A DNA stretch of 10,266 nucleotides. Origin: Candidatus Dadabacteria bacterium (GTDB lineage: Bacteria > Desulfobacterota_D > UBA1144 > Nemesobacterales > UBA2774). A program made the position numbers and the translations under genes. The notes below the pieces were generated by a model. The model saw only the letters and a program-made list of their open reading frames with translations, made no database searches and was not told the DNA's origin. Below are positions 1 to 5,885 of this stretch, piece by piece. Location: the NCBI GenBank assembly GCA_004356555.1, contig SMWY01000072.1:1-10266 (forward strand), given 5' to 3'. Numbering within the stretch: the stretch's first letter is position 1; each line of letters starts with the position of its first letter.

Positions 1-552
1 TGCATTAGATTTTCTTAATTCTTGCTCATATAACGAATAAATTCTCAAAACATTTTTATCTAAATGGTTTAATTCAGAGCTATCAGGGCCCAAACCATTA
101 TTTTTAGCTCTGTCTATTTGAGACCTAACATGTTTTGGGCTAAGTAGCCTTTCACCGATATTGAGCCTGACCATGCAGTCTTTTATGAGCTTTATTTGAT
201 CAGCATCATCATAGATTATAAAATCCCTGCTATATCCATCTAATTTGTTTATTTCTCTTTTTAAAATTCTAAGGCAGGTAGAATGAAAAGTCCCTATCCA
301 GATATTTTTGGCTTCATTTTGGGCAAGACGGGAAACCCTTTTTTTCATCTCGTTTGCGGCTTTATTGGTAAAAGTCACTGCCAGAATATTAGAGGGGCTA
401 ACATGGTGCTCCTTTATAAGATAAGAGATTCTTTCTGTGATTATTCTTGTTTTCCCGGAACCCGCACCCGCTAAAACAAGGAGAGGTCCTCCCGGGTGTT
501 TAACCGCTTCTTGTTGAGAGTCATTGAGATCGTTTTTAGGATTAGATGCCAT
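1..552 (-). CDS. UvrD/PcrA/Rep-type ATP-dependent DNA helicase, N-terminal part (cut by window edge)
   Basis: Superfamily 1A 3'-5' DNA helicase, used in nucleotide excision repair, mismatch repair or replication restart. The minus frame is open from the ATG at 552 to base 1 (184 residues, no stop). In order it shows the Q motif (about residues 9-17, LNDSQQEAV), Walker A (28-35, AGAGSGKT), motif Ia (59-66, VTFTNKAA) and motif Ib (87-91, GTFHS), followed by the start of the 1B region. These positions match a full-length UvrD or PcrA (normally 650-750 residues), so about a quarter of the protein is visible. UvrD, PcrA and Rep cannot be told apart here. The start gives the usual short lead before the Q motif, but no Shine-Dalgarno is obvious upstream. 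The gene reads away from the rest of the window. Confidence 0.95.
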   Translation of the reverse strand, partial: MASNPKNDLNDSQQEAVKHPGGPLLVLAGAGSGKTRIITERISYLIKEHHVSPSNILAVTFTNKAANEMKKRVSRLAQNEAKNIWIGTFHSTCLRILKREINKLDGYSRDFIIYDDADQIKLIKDCMVRLNIGERLLSPKHVRSQIDRAKNNGLGPDSSELNHLDKNVLRIYSLYEQELRKSNA

Positions 553-926
553 ATCGTTTTTATAAAAATGCTTATGCAAAGAAATTAATTGTCCGCCTTT
601 AAGTTATCATCAGAGACCCAATAATATCAGGGAAAGAAGAGCTTGAATAGGTGTCAAATTTGTATTTTATAATTCGAGAGATCCTTGTGACTGGGGCTAT
701 TGAATACACTTCGAACTCCTGAATATTACAACTATTTAAGTATTGATAATACCATCTTTCAAGAATATAGTCTGGTTAGTTAGCCTAAAAACTATAAATA
801 ATTCTGTTTTTCTGTTTCTATTAACTGCTTATAAAATTACTTCTTTTTCTTTAAATGGAAGAATTACTATTGACAACAACGACAAGAAATGTCTGGAACT
901 ACAGAATTAGTGGTTTTAAAAGTATG
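553..926. other. AT-rich intergenic region without an assignable gene
   Basis: This stretch separates the helicase start from the transposase remnant and must hold the helicase promoter on the minus strand. I see no convincing promoter: a minus-strand TTGACA lies near 653-658, but the best TATTAT-like box follows after about 25 bases, which is too far. A short open frame from 855, just before the transposase homology, encodes a threonine run and nothing I recognise. No repeat or RNA gene is visible. Confidence 0.5.
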
Positions 927-1191
927 TTAAGAGTTTTGCCTCTCCAGGAGTCCGAAGTTAAACGGGTGTGTGGAGAGGGCTCAGAGAACACACCGCGAGG
1001 AATTCTATGATATCACGGATGTAAGCTGGACAGTGCCTGAACTAAATAAAGAGCAAAGACAGTGGGAATACGTATATAACTGCATCAGACCACATCAGGC
1101 GCTCGGGTATAGTACACTCTTGCAGTTTTTAAGGGATAATGGCATTATTGATAAATACCAACCCCCCCCCTATTTGTCTCATATATTGTGA
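927..1191 (+). pseudogene. 3' remnant of an IS481-like DDE transposase (integrase core domain), frameshifted
   Basis: The translation carries the C-terminal end of an rve-type transposase. It has a LRVLP stretch, then RSPKLNGCVERAQRTHREEF with the third catalytic acid (the E of VERAQ), then WEYVYNCIRPHQALGY, a signature of IS481/IS3-like integrase cores. The first two catalytic aspartates and the N-terminal helix-turn-helix are missing. LRVLP is read in one frame and RSPKLNG in the next; four bases (942-945) stand where one proline codon is expected, so there is a +1 shift. An isolated frame can be opened at the GTG at 970, but it is only the tail of the family. The 3' end looks intact and contains a run of nine C (1162-1170). 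No terminal inverted repeat was found. It is almost certainly inactive. Confidence 0.85.
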
Positions 1192-1280
1192 ATCTATAGA
1201 AATCCCTTGTTTAAATTCCTAACCTGTGATTAAATTTTATCAACCGATTTGTACATATATTAACTAAAGGAGGATGTAGT

Positions 1281-1610
1281 ATGACTTTTAGAAATCGGAT
1301 TTCATTATTTGTAGCTACCTTTCTAATTATTGGTTTCTTCTTTTTAGCTTTACCCGAAAAAGGAATCACTCAGGGAGGTATTTTCTGTTGCCAAAACGTT
1401 GGGAGTTGCAGAGATGGTAGTGGAGGTGATGTATTTGTGTGTTCGCAGCAGCCTGTAGAGGGTGAGTTTTGTAATGAAGATACCGGGCTATGTCAACCAC
1501 TTACAAGTGTCGATGTCCCAACCCTATCTCAATGGGGCTTAATAGCAATGGTAGGTATTCTGGGAATAGCAGGATTTGTGGTTATCAGAAGAAAGAAATT
1601 AATTGCTTAA
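1281..1610 (+). CDS. Small cysteine-rich secreted protein with IPTL-CTERM sorting signal
   Basis: This 109-residue protein has an N-terminal signal peptide (basic start, hydrophobic residues about 8-25, likely cleaved near residues 24-31). A short extracytoplasmic body follows with six cysteines (36, 37, 43, 54, 64, 71), enough for three disulfides. The end is a canonical IPTL-CTERM tail: VPTLSQWG at 79-86, a membrane helix at about 87-102, then RRKK. In this class an exosortase-like enzyme is thought to recognise the tail and process or anchor the protein at the envelope; no such enzyme is in the window. A strong AGGAGG Shine-Dalgarno lies 8 bases before the ATG, and a factor-independent terminator follows, so it is a single-gene transcript. 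The body matches no domain I know, and its function is unknown. Confidence 0.85.
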   Translation: MTFRNRISLFVATFLIIGFFFLALPEKGITQGGIFCCQNVGSCRDGSGGDVFVCSQQPVEGEFCNEDTGLCQPLTSVDVPTLSQWGLIAMVGILGIAGFVVIRRKKLIA

Positions 1611-1641
1611 AAGATACTGAATAAAATATACATACAAAACT

Positions 1642-1665
1642 AAGGGAGCCTCGGCTCCCTTTTTT
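1642..1665 (+). terminator. Rho-independent terminator of the IPTL-CTERM gene
   Basis: A perfect GC-rich stem (AAGGGAGC / GCTCCCTT) closes a CTCG tetraloop. It is followed directly by a run of T to 1665, about 30 bases after the stop of the IPTL-CTERM gene. This is a textbook intrinsic terminator. Confidence 0.9.
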
Positions 1666-1804
1666 GTACGCAAGGCGTGCTCCCACACTATATCTAAAAA
1701 CCTCCCAAGCTGAATCGAAGCTCCGGGCTCTCACTATACCTCAGAAGTAATTTAGAAATAATCAGCTAGCGTTTAGCATCCGCCGGGATGCGTGCGTCCA
1801 TTTT

Positions 1805-1816
1805 ACAATGTCTAAT
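1805..1816 (+). repeat. 12-bp direct repeat, left copy
   Basis: The sequence ACAATGTCTAAT is repeated exactly at 2087-2098, bracketing 270 bases that contain two of the three hairpins of this segment. The spacing suggests a target-site duplication or recombination scar, but no terminal inverted repeats are seen just inside, and chance cannot be excluded. Confidence 0.45.
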
Positions 1817-2086
1817 TAACCTCAGAGTATTGCATTAGGATTGGAGTTTCAATCCTGCTGCGGAGGTAAGCAGAACTTCTATGGGAGCGGACACTGTTCG
1901 CCAGGCATACGGTTTCTAAGGTGCGTTAAGGGATAAGTGAGCGCAGCTTCTATATTGCAGAGGAGATACGCAGAAATCGTTTGCTTGCGGGTGCTACCCG
2001 CCAAAAAAGGGGAGCAGTACATTATCGACAAACAAGCTATTCTAAACTTAGTCAATACTAGTATAATCTGATAATATGGTCTCTAG

Positions 2087-2098
2087 ACAATGTCTAAT
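2087..2098 (+). repeat. 12-bp direct repeat, right copy
   Basis: Exact second copy of ACAATGTCTAAT, 28 bases before the open frame of the serine recombinase remnant begins. The flanking bases differ between the two copies, so the match is just 12 bp. Confidence 0.45.
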
Positions 2099-2125
2099 GA
2101 TGTGCGGGGTATTACTACGGATTAA

Positions 2126-2464
2126 TATGACAGAAAGTGTCATCAATTAAAAACAAGACAGTATAAAATTAGTGACCAAATTAAAAAACACCTAAAAGCT
2201 AATGGAACATTTAAAATTACTGTAAATGCAGTGCTTTCGATTGCGAGTATGGCTTATGAACTTTTTGAGAGTTCGCAAATAGAGCAAAAACGGAAACTTA
2301 TCAATTATGTGTTTTCGAAATTAGAGTTAGAAGGCGTAACTCTCCGCCATTCTTTAAGAAAGCCATTCGATTTAATGGTAAACTGCACCACTCATTCCGA
2401 ATGGCTGGGCCGGGGGGATTCGAACCTCCACAACTGGCGTCAAAGGCCAGGGTCCTACCATTAG
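2126..2464 (+). pseudogene. C-terminal stub of a large serine recombinase, reading into the tRNA-Gln gene
   Basis: The frame opens after a TAA at 2123-2125. It encodes the coiled-coil and tail region typical of large serine (resolvase-type) site-specific recombinases, including IKKHLKANGTFKITVNAVLS, then ELFESSQIEQKRKLINYVFS, then LRKPFDLMVNCTTHSEWLG. The N-terminal catalytic resolvase domain with its serine nucleophile and the central recombinase and zinc-ribbon domains are absent; nothing upstream to 1666 restores them. The last residues (WLGRGDSNL and onward) come from translating the antisense of the tRNA-Gln gene at 2402-2475. Real homology may start near 2144. Large serine recombinases integrate and excise mobile elements, so this is best read as the remains of an element lodged beside the tRNA. 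A GTG at 2231 could start a 77-residue product, but there is no reason to think it functional. Confidence 0.8.
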
Positions 2465-2475
2465 ACGACGGCCCA
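2402..2475 (-). tRNA. tRNA-Gln (anticodon UUG)
   Basis: The minus strand folds into a 74-base cloverleaf with encoded CCA. The 7-bp acceptor is TGGGCCG/CGGCCCA with discriminator G and a 5' U, both usual for tRNA-Gln. The D arm is GTCT...GGAC, the anticodon arm CTGGC-CTTTGAC-GCCAG with anticodon TTG, and the T arm has loop TTCGAAT. The T stem GGAGG/CCCCC carries one A-C mismatch at its middle pair. The 3' end abuts and overlaps the serine recombinase remnant on the other strand. Confidence 0.93.
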
Positions 2476-2489
2476 CCACGAACGTGATT

Positions 2490-2518
2490 ATGTTACCAAG
2501 ATTTTATATCCATGGCAA
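2490..2518 (-). promoter_or_regulatory. Possible sigma70 promoter of tRNA-Gln
   Basis: On the minus strand TTGCCA (2513-2518) and TAACAT (2490-2495) are separated by 17 bases, and the -10 ends 14 bases before the mature tRNA. Spacing is ideal, but the -10 matches consensus at only four of six positions. Confidence 0.35.
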
Positions 2519-2634
2519 TAAAATCTCTATTATCTGATTAATTCCAGGGCGCAAATCTCATATTTCCCCCTTTCAAAGACTATTCTTGACAGGTAGTGTT
2601 TTATAAAAGAAACTTAAGCGTTTTAAAACTTTAC

Positions 2635-2709
2635 GAGCGCGTAGCTCAGGGGGAGAGCGCTTGCTTGACACGCAAGAGGTCGCAGGTTCAAATCCTGCCG
2701 TGCTCACCA
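2635..2709 (+). tRNA. tRNA-Val (anticodon GAC)
   Basis: A 75-base cloverleaf with encoded CCA. The acceptor GAGCGCG/CGTGCTC has one G-U pair and discriminator A. The D arm starts GCTC, the anticodon arm is CTTGC-TTGACAC-GCAAG (anticodon GAC), and the T arm is GCAGG-TTCAAAT-CCTGC. It ends 15 bases before the thrS start codon on the same strand with no terminator between, so co-transcription is likely and 3' processing of the tRNA would set the 5' end of the thrS message. A consensus TTGACA lies at 2586-2591 but lacks a good -10 at normal spacing, so the promoter is not settled. Confidence 0.95.
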
Positions 2710-2724
2710 CATAAACTTAAGAAT

Positions 2725-4653
2725 ATGAAAGAAGTAAATATACAGCTCCCCGATGGGGAAGAAAAATCCTTTCCGAAAGGAACCACTGTAGGCGAAATAA
2801 TAGAGTCTATAGGAGTGGAAAATTCTACGGTTGGCGCTAAGGTTAACGGGGAATTGGCTGATTTCTACTATGAAGTGGATTCAGACTCCGATGTAGAGCC
2901 TATTAAGATTAATTCTGAAGAAGGGCTTTATTTTATAAGACATACTGCAGCTCATATAATGGCAGAGGCGGTGCAAAGCCTGTTTCCTGAGGCAAAGGTT
3001 ACTATTGGGCCTGTTATAGAGAATGGATTTTATTATGATTTTGAATATTTCCGTGGCTTTACTCCTGAGGACTTAGAGAAAATAGAGAAAAAAATGAAGG
3101 AGATCGTTGGTCAGAAAAAACCCTTATCTAGAAAAAAAGTTTCAAGGGAAGACGCGATCAACATTTTTAAAAAAGACGGTGAGACTTATAAAGTCGAGAT
3201 TGTAAATGATCTTCCTTCTGATGAACAGATAACTATTTATGAACAGGATGGTTGGTATGACCTTTGCAGAGGTCCTCACGCGCCCTCAACTGGATTTGTT
3301 AAGGCATTTAAACTCCTTAGCTCAGCCGGCGCTTATTGGAGAGGTAACGAAAACAACGCCATGCTCCAGAGGATATACGGTACTGCGTTTTGGGACAGGA
3401 AGGAGCTCAAAAATTACCTTAACAAACTTGAAGAAGCTAAAAAACGAGACCATAGAAAATTAGGTAAAGAGCTTGATTTATTCAGTATTCAGGATGAGAT
3501 AGGGGCGGGGCTTGTACTGTGGCATCCAAAAGGCTCCAGAATAAGGAGAGTTATTGAAGATTTTTGGAGAGAGCAGCACGAACTCTACGGTTATGAGCTT
3601 CTTTATACCCCTCACATAGCAAAAATTGACCTATGGAAAACAAGTGGGCACTTGGAATTTTACAGCGAAAATATGTATCCCCGGATAAAAGTCGATAATA
3701 CTGAATATCAAATCAAGCCTATGAACTGTCCATTTCATATAATGATTTATAAAACTAAGATTAGAAGTTACAGGGATCTTCCCATAAGATGGGCAGAAAT
3801 AGGTACTGTATACCGTTATGAACGTTCAGGAGTTTTACATGGCTTGCTCAGGGTAAGGGGCTTTTCCCAGGATGACGCACATATTTTTTGCAGACCCGAC
3901 CAGATTGAAGAAGAGGTTCTAGGGGTTCTGGATTTAACTATTTTATTTCTTAAAACATTTGGATTCGATGATTATGAAATTTATCTTTCCACCCGGCCCG
4001 AGAAGTTCGTAGGGAACGAAGAAGTTTGGGATAGAGCAACAAATGCGCTGAGAAATGCATTGGATACCAAGGGTCTTGATTATGAAGTGGATGAGGGGGG
4101 AGGGGCATTTTACGGACCTAAGATTGATCTAAAAATAAAAGATGTTCTGGGCAGAGCTTGGCAGTGCTCTACAGTTCAGGTAGATTTTAACCTTCCTGAG
4201 AGATTTGATATGAGTTTTATAGGTGAGGACAATAGTCGTCATCAGCCTATAATGATTCACCGGGCGATATTCGGTTCGATGGAAAGGTTCTTTGGGGTCT
4301 TGATAGAGCATTACGGGGGGGCGTTTCCTTTATGGTTGAGCCCTGTTCAGATGCGTATTGCTACCATAGCCGATGATCAGAAAGAGTATGGTGAGAAAGT
4401 TTATAGAGTCTTGAAGGAAAGAAATATGAGAGTGGAGAAAGATTTTAGGAATGAGAAGTTAGGATTTAAGGTAAGGGAAGCTCAGCTTGAGAAAATTCCC
4501 TATTTGCTCGTGATTGGTAATAATGAAGTAGAAACTAGTACTGTTGCACCAAGAAAATTAGGGGGTAAAAACCTTTCTTCTATGACAATTGAAGATTTTT
4601 TAAATCATATAGAAAAAGAACTTGACCCTCAAAAGTGGCAGGAGGTCGAGTAG
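2725..4653 (+). CDS. thrS: Threonyl-tRNA synthetase
   Basis: Class II aminoacyl-tRNA synthetase that charges tRNA-Thr in the cytoplasm. The protein is 642 residues, the usual bacterial length. It has a TGS domain (about 1-62) and an editing domain with H73, H77 and C181 of the deacylation site. The catalytic core has motif 2 around YRYERSG (363-369), zinc ligands C335, H386 and H512 (each one residue past the E. coli positions) and motif 3 near 511-525. An anticodon-binding domain lies at about 535-640. The frame is open upstream to 2596, but that extension would translate the tRNA-Val gene; the ATG at 2725 gives the normal N-terminus MKEVNIQLPDG. No Shine-Dalgarno is visible there, and the leader between tRNA and start is only 15 bases, with no room for a T-box or a thrS-type operator. 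It leads the thrS-infC-rpmI-rplT cluster. Confidence 0.98.
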   Translation: MKEVNIQLPDGEEKSFPKGTTVGEIIESIGVENSTVGAKVNGELADFYYEVDSDSDVEPIKINSEEGLYFIRHTAAHIMAEAVQSLFPEAKVTIGPVIENGFYYDFEYFRGFTPEDLEKIEKKMKEIVGQKKPLSRKKVSREDAINIFKKDGETYKVEIVNDLPSDEQITIYEQDGWYDLCRGPHAPSTGFVKAFKLLSSAGAYWRGNENNAMLQRIYGTAFWDRKELKNYLNKLEEAKKRDHRKLGKELDLFSIQDEIGAGLVLWHPKGSRIRRVIEDFWREQHELYGYELLYTPHIAKIDLWKTSGHLEFYSENMYPRIKVDNTEYQIKPMNCPFHIMIYKTKIRSYRDLPIRWAEIGTVYRYERSGVLHGLLRVRGFSQDDAHIFCRPDQIEEEVLGVLDLTILFLKTFGFDDYEIYLSTRPEKFVGNEEVWDRATNALRNALDTKGLDYEVDEGGGAFYGPKIDLKIKDVLGRAWQCSTVQVDFNLPERFDMSFIGEDNSRHQPIMIHRAIFGSMERFFGVLIEHYGGAFPLWLSPVQMRIATIADDQKEYGEKVYRVLKERNMRVEKDFRNEKLGFKVREAQLEKIPYLLVIGNNEVETSTVAPRKLGGKNLSSMTIEDFLNHIEKELDPQKWQEVE

Positions 4654-4658
4654 AGATA
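4640..4658 (+). promoter_or_regulatory. infC ribosome binding site with a probable AUA start codon
   Basis: AGGAGG (4640-4645) is the best Shine-Dalgarno near infC. The in-frame codon at workable spacing is ATA at 4656, ten bases further on. The two GTG codons are worse: 4635 lies before the AGGAGG, and 4665 is 19 bases after it. Non-AUG starts, typically AUU, are a known feature of infC and the basis of IF3 autoregulation in E. coli, because IF3 discriminates against such codons. That AUA plays this role here is inference. Confidence 0.5.
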
Positions 4659-5240
4659 GCTAGAGTGAAAGGAAGAGGATATAGTAGAAATAGAGAGCCT
4701 GAAGTTCGTATAAACCAGCGAATTAGAGCTCGAGAAGTACGGCTTGTAGATGTGGGTGGGGAGCAGTTAGGAGTTCTTCCGATTAGAGAGGCATTAATGA
4801 TTTCTGAGGAAAGAGGGGTTGATATTGTTGAAGTTGCTCCAAGTGCTAATCCCCCTGTATGCAGATTAATGGATTACGGAAAGTACAAGTATGAGCTCAA
4901 GAAACAAGCAGCGGCAAAGAAACAAAAATCTCAGGTAGTTAAGGAAATTAAGTTTCGCCCAAATATTGGAGACCACGACCTGGATGTGAAAATAAACCGC
5001 ATCAGGGAGTTTTTAGAAGAAGATAATAAAACTAAAATTCGGATATTTTTTAGAGGTAGAGAGATCGTGCACCCGGAATTAGGACGGGCTCTTGCAACCA
5101 AAATCCTTGAAAGGGTAGCAGATCTTGGAGGTGTAGACATACCTCCTAAAATGGAAGGTAAAAATTTAACAATGGTAATATTGCCAAAGAAAAATACTCA
5201 AGGTGGAAAGCACAATGCCGAAGATCAAAGTAAAAACTAA
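4656..5240 (+). CDS. infC: Translation initiation factor IF-3
   Basis: IF3 binds the 30S subunit, prevents premature 50S joining and checks the start codon and initiator tRNA. The N-domain begins near RINQRIRAREVRLVD and includes GVDIVEVAPSANPPVCRLMDYGKYKYE. A lysine-rich linker (KKQAAAKKQKSQ) follows, then the C-domain from VKEIKFRPNIGDHDLDVKI through FFRGREIVHPELG to KNLTMVILPKK. Length from the ATA at 4656 is 194 residues, from the GTG at 4665 191, against about 180 in E. coli; the extra lies mainly in the C-terminal tail. A GTG at 4635 overlapping thrS could add seven residues but has no ribosome site. The start sits three bases after the thrS stop codon, implying translational coupling. 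The end overlaps rpmI by 26 bases. Confidence 0.97.
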   Translation: MARVKGRGYSRNREPEVRINQRIRAREVRLVDVGGEQLGVLPIREALMISEERGVDIVEVAPSANPPVCRLMDYGKYKYELKKQAAAKKQKSQVVKEIKFRPNIGDHDLDVKINRIREFLEEDNKTKIRIFFRGREIVHPELGRALATKILERVADLGGVDIPPKMEGKNLTMVILPKKNTQGGKHNAEDQSKN

Positions 5241-5418
5241 TAGAAGCGCCGCAAAGAGGTTTAAACTTACGGGTAGTGGCAAAATAAAAAGAGCACGCGG
5301 CGGTGGAAGTCACTTGAACGCTAAAAAAGCAAGGAAGCGTAAGAGAAGACTTAATTCTCCCGAGTTTCTGGAAGGTAATGGGGCAAGAAGAATAAAAACT
5401 TATGTTCCTTATAAATAA
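5215..5418 (+). CDS. rpmI: 50S ribosomal protein L35 (bL35)
   Basis: Small basic protein of the large ribosomal subunit, 67 residues, the normal size. It begins MPKIKVKTNRSAAKRFKLTG and continues with GSGKIKRARGGGSHL, the family signature. The frame opens at a GTG at 5203, but the ATG at 5215 gives the conserved MPK start and has AAGGTGG (5200-5206) at 8-base spacing. Its first 26 bases lie inside the end of infC in another frame, so the two are probably translationally coupled. Order infC-rpmI-rplT is conserved widely in bacteria. Confidence 0.97.
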   Translation: MPKIKVKTNRSAAKRFKLTGSGKIKRARGGGSHLNAKKARKRKRRLNSPEFLEGNGARRIKTYVPYK

Positions 5419-5444
5419 GGGTCTATAATTATTAGGAGATAGAA

Positions 5445-5798
5445 ATGAGAGTAAAAAGAGGCGTTCCTTCAAGAAAAAGAAGAAAAAGACTGTTAAAGCA
5501 AGCCAAAGGTTTCTGGGGAAGAAGAAAAAATAATATCAGAAGAGCCAAAGAGACTCTTATTCGAGCCCTGGCTTACGCGTATAGAGACAGGCGTCAAAGA
5601 AAAAGAGATTTCAGAAGACTTTGGATTGCTAGAATTAATGCTGCGGTAAGACCTTATGGACTTTCCTATAGCAAATTTATGGGTTCTTTAAAGAAAGCCG
5701 GGGTTGAACTTGATAGAAAAGCTCTGTCTGAGATGGCTATTAGGGAGCCTGAGAGTTTTAAGGCTGTAGTGGATGTTGCAAAGTCGGGTTTAAATTAA
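5445..5798 (+). CDS. rplT: 50S ribosomal protein L20 (bL20)
   Basis: Early assembly protein of the large ribosomal subunit that binds 23S rRNA; in several bacteria it also represses the infC-rpmI-rplT mRNA. At 117 residues it has the usual length. The highly basic N-terminal arm begins MRVKRGVPSRKRRKRLLKQA and leads to KGFWGRRKNNIRRAKE, then RDRRQRKRDFRRLWIARINA, all family signatures. AGGAG (5434-5438) lies 6 bases before the ATG, 26 bases after rpmI. It is the last gene of the cluster; pheS and pheT, often next, are absent. An L20-binding pseudoknot further up the mRNA cannot be judged by eye. Confidence 0.98.
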   Translation: MRVKRGVPSRKRRKRLLKQAKGFWGRRKNNIRRAKETLIRALAYAYRDRRQRKRDFRRLWIARINAAVRPYGLSYSKFMGSLKKAGVELDRKALSEMAIREPESFKAVVDVAKSGLN

Positions 5799-5814
5799 TA
5801 CGTGACAACGTATT
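5797..5814 (+). terminator. Short hairpin at the end of the rplT transcript, possible terminator
   Basis: A perfect 7-bp stem AATACGT/ACGTATT closes a GACA loop and begins within the rplT stop codon. No T run follows, and the stem is not GC-rich, so it may be a 3' processing or protective hairpin rather than a true intrinsic terminator. It lies between convergent genes. Confidence 0.35.
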
Positions 5815-5885
5815 GGCAGTGTAAAGTATATGTAGAAATTTCTTATAGTATTCTCAATCCCAACTTCAAATATAATAATTGAAAC

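Larger units (their letters stand above)
1666..2125. other. Gene-poor, hairpin-rich segment of unknown nature
   Basis: Several compact hairpins are visible: GCATCC/GGATGC with loop GCCG (1776-1791), AGGATTG/CAATCCT with a 6-base loop (1837-1856), and GCGGGT/ACCCGC with a 3-base loop (1987-2001). A 12-bp direct repeat lies at 1805-1816 and 2087-2098. One plus frame holds a 38-codon run with four cysteines (1820-1936), then after a TAA a 44-codon frame from a GTG (1937-2071). Neither resembles a family I can name. By eye the middle is richer in G and C than the flanks. It could be a degraded gene, part of an eroded mobile element, or a structured RNA. Confidence 0.4.

Noticed and set aside
283..474. 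Plus-strand frame of 63 residues
   Set aside because: It lies entirely opposite the helicase gene, whose conserved motifs are on the minus strand.
1709..1724. Possible second attachment site resembling the tRNA-Gln T arm (AATCGAAGCTCC)
   Set aside because: It matches the tRNA sequence imperfectly over 12 bases; too weak to call a duplicated att site.
2231..2464. 77-residue protein-coding gene
   Set aside because: It is only the C-terminal tail of a serine recombinase, and its last 20 or so residues are antisense tRNA-Gln.
2586..2591. TTGACA as the -35 of a tRNA-Val promoter
   Set aside because: No acceptable -10 lies 16-18 bases downstream (GAAACT-like only), and TATAAA at 2602-2607 is too close, so I did not list it as a promoter.
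2596..2724. N-terminal extension of thrS starting at GTG 2596
   Set aside because: These 43 codons translate the tRNA-Val gene and its upstream region; ThrRS homology and normal length begin at the ATG at 2725.
2710..2724. T-box or thrS-type operator before thrS
   Set aside because: Only 15 bases separate tRNA-Val from the start codon, too few for either element.
5146..5472. Minus-strand frame of 108 residues
   Set aside because: It is antisense to infC, rpmI and rplT, all certain; its composition is a mirror of their lysine-rich codons.
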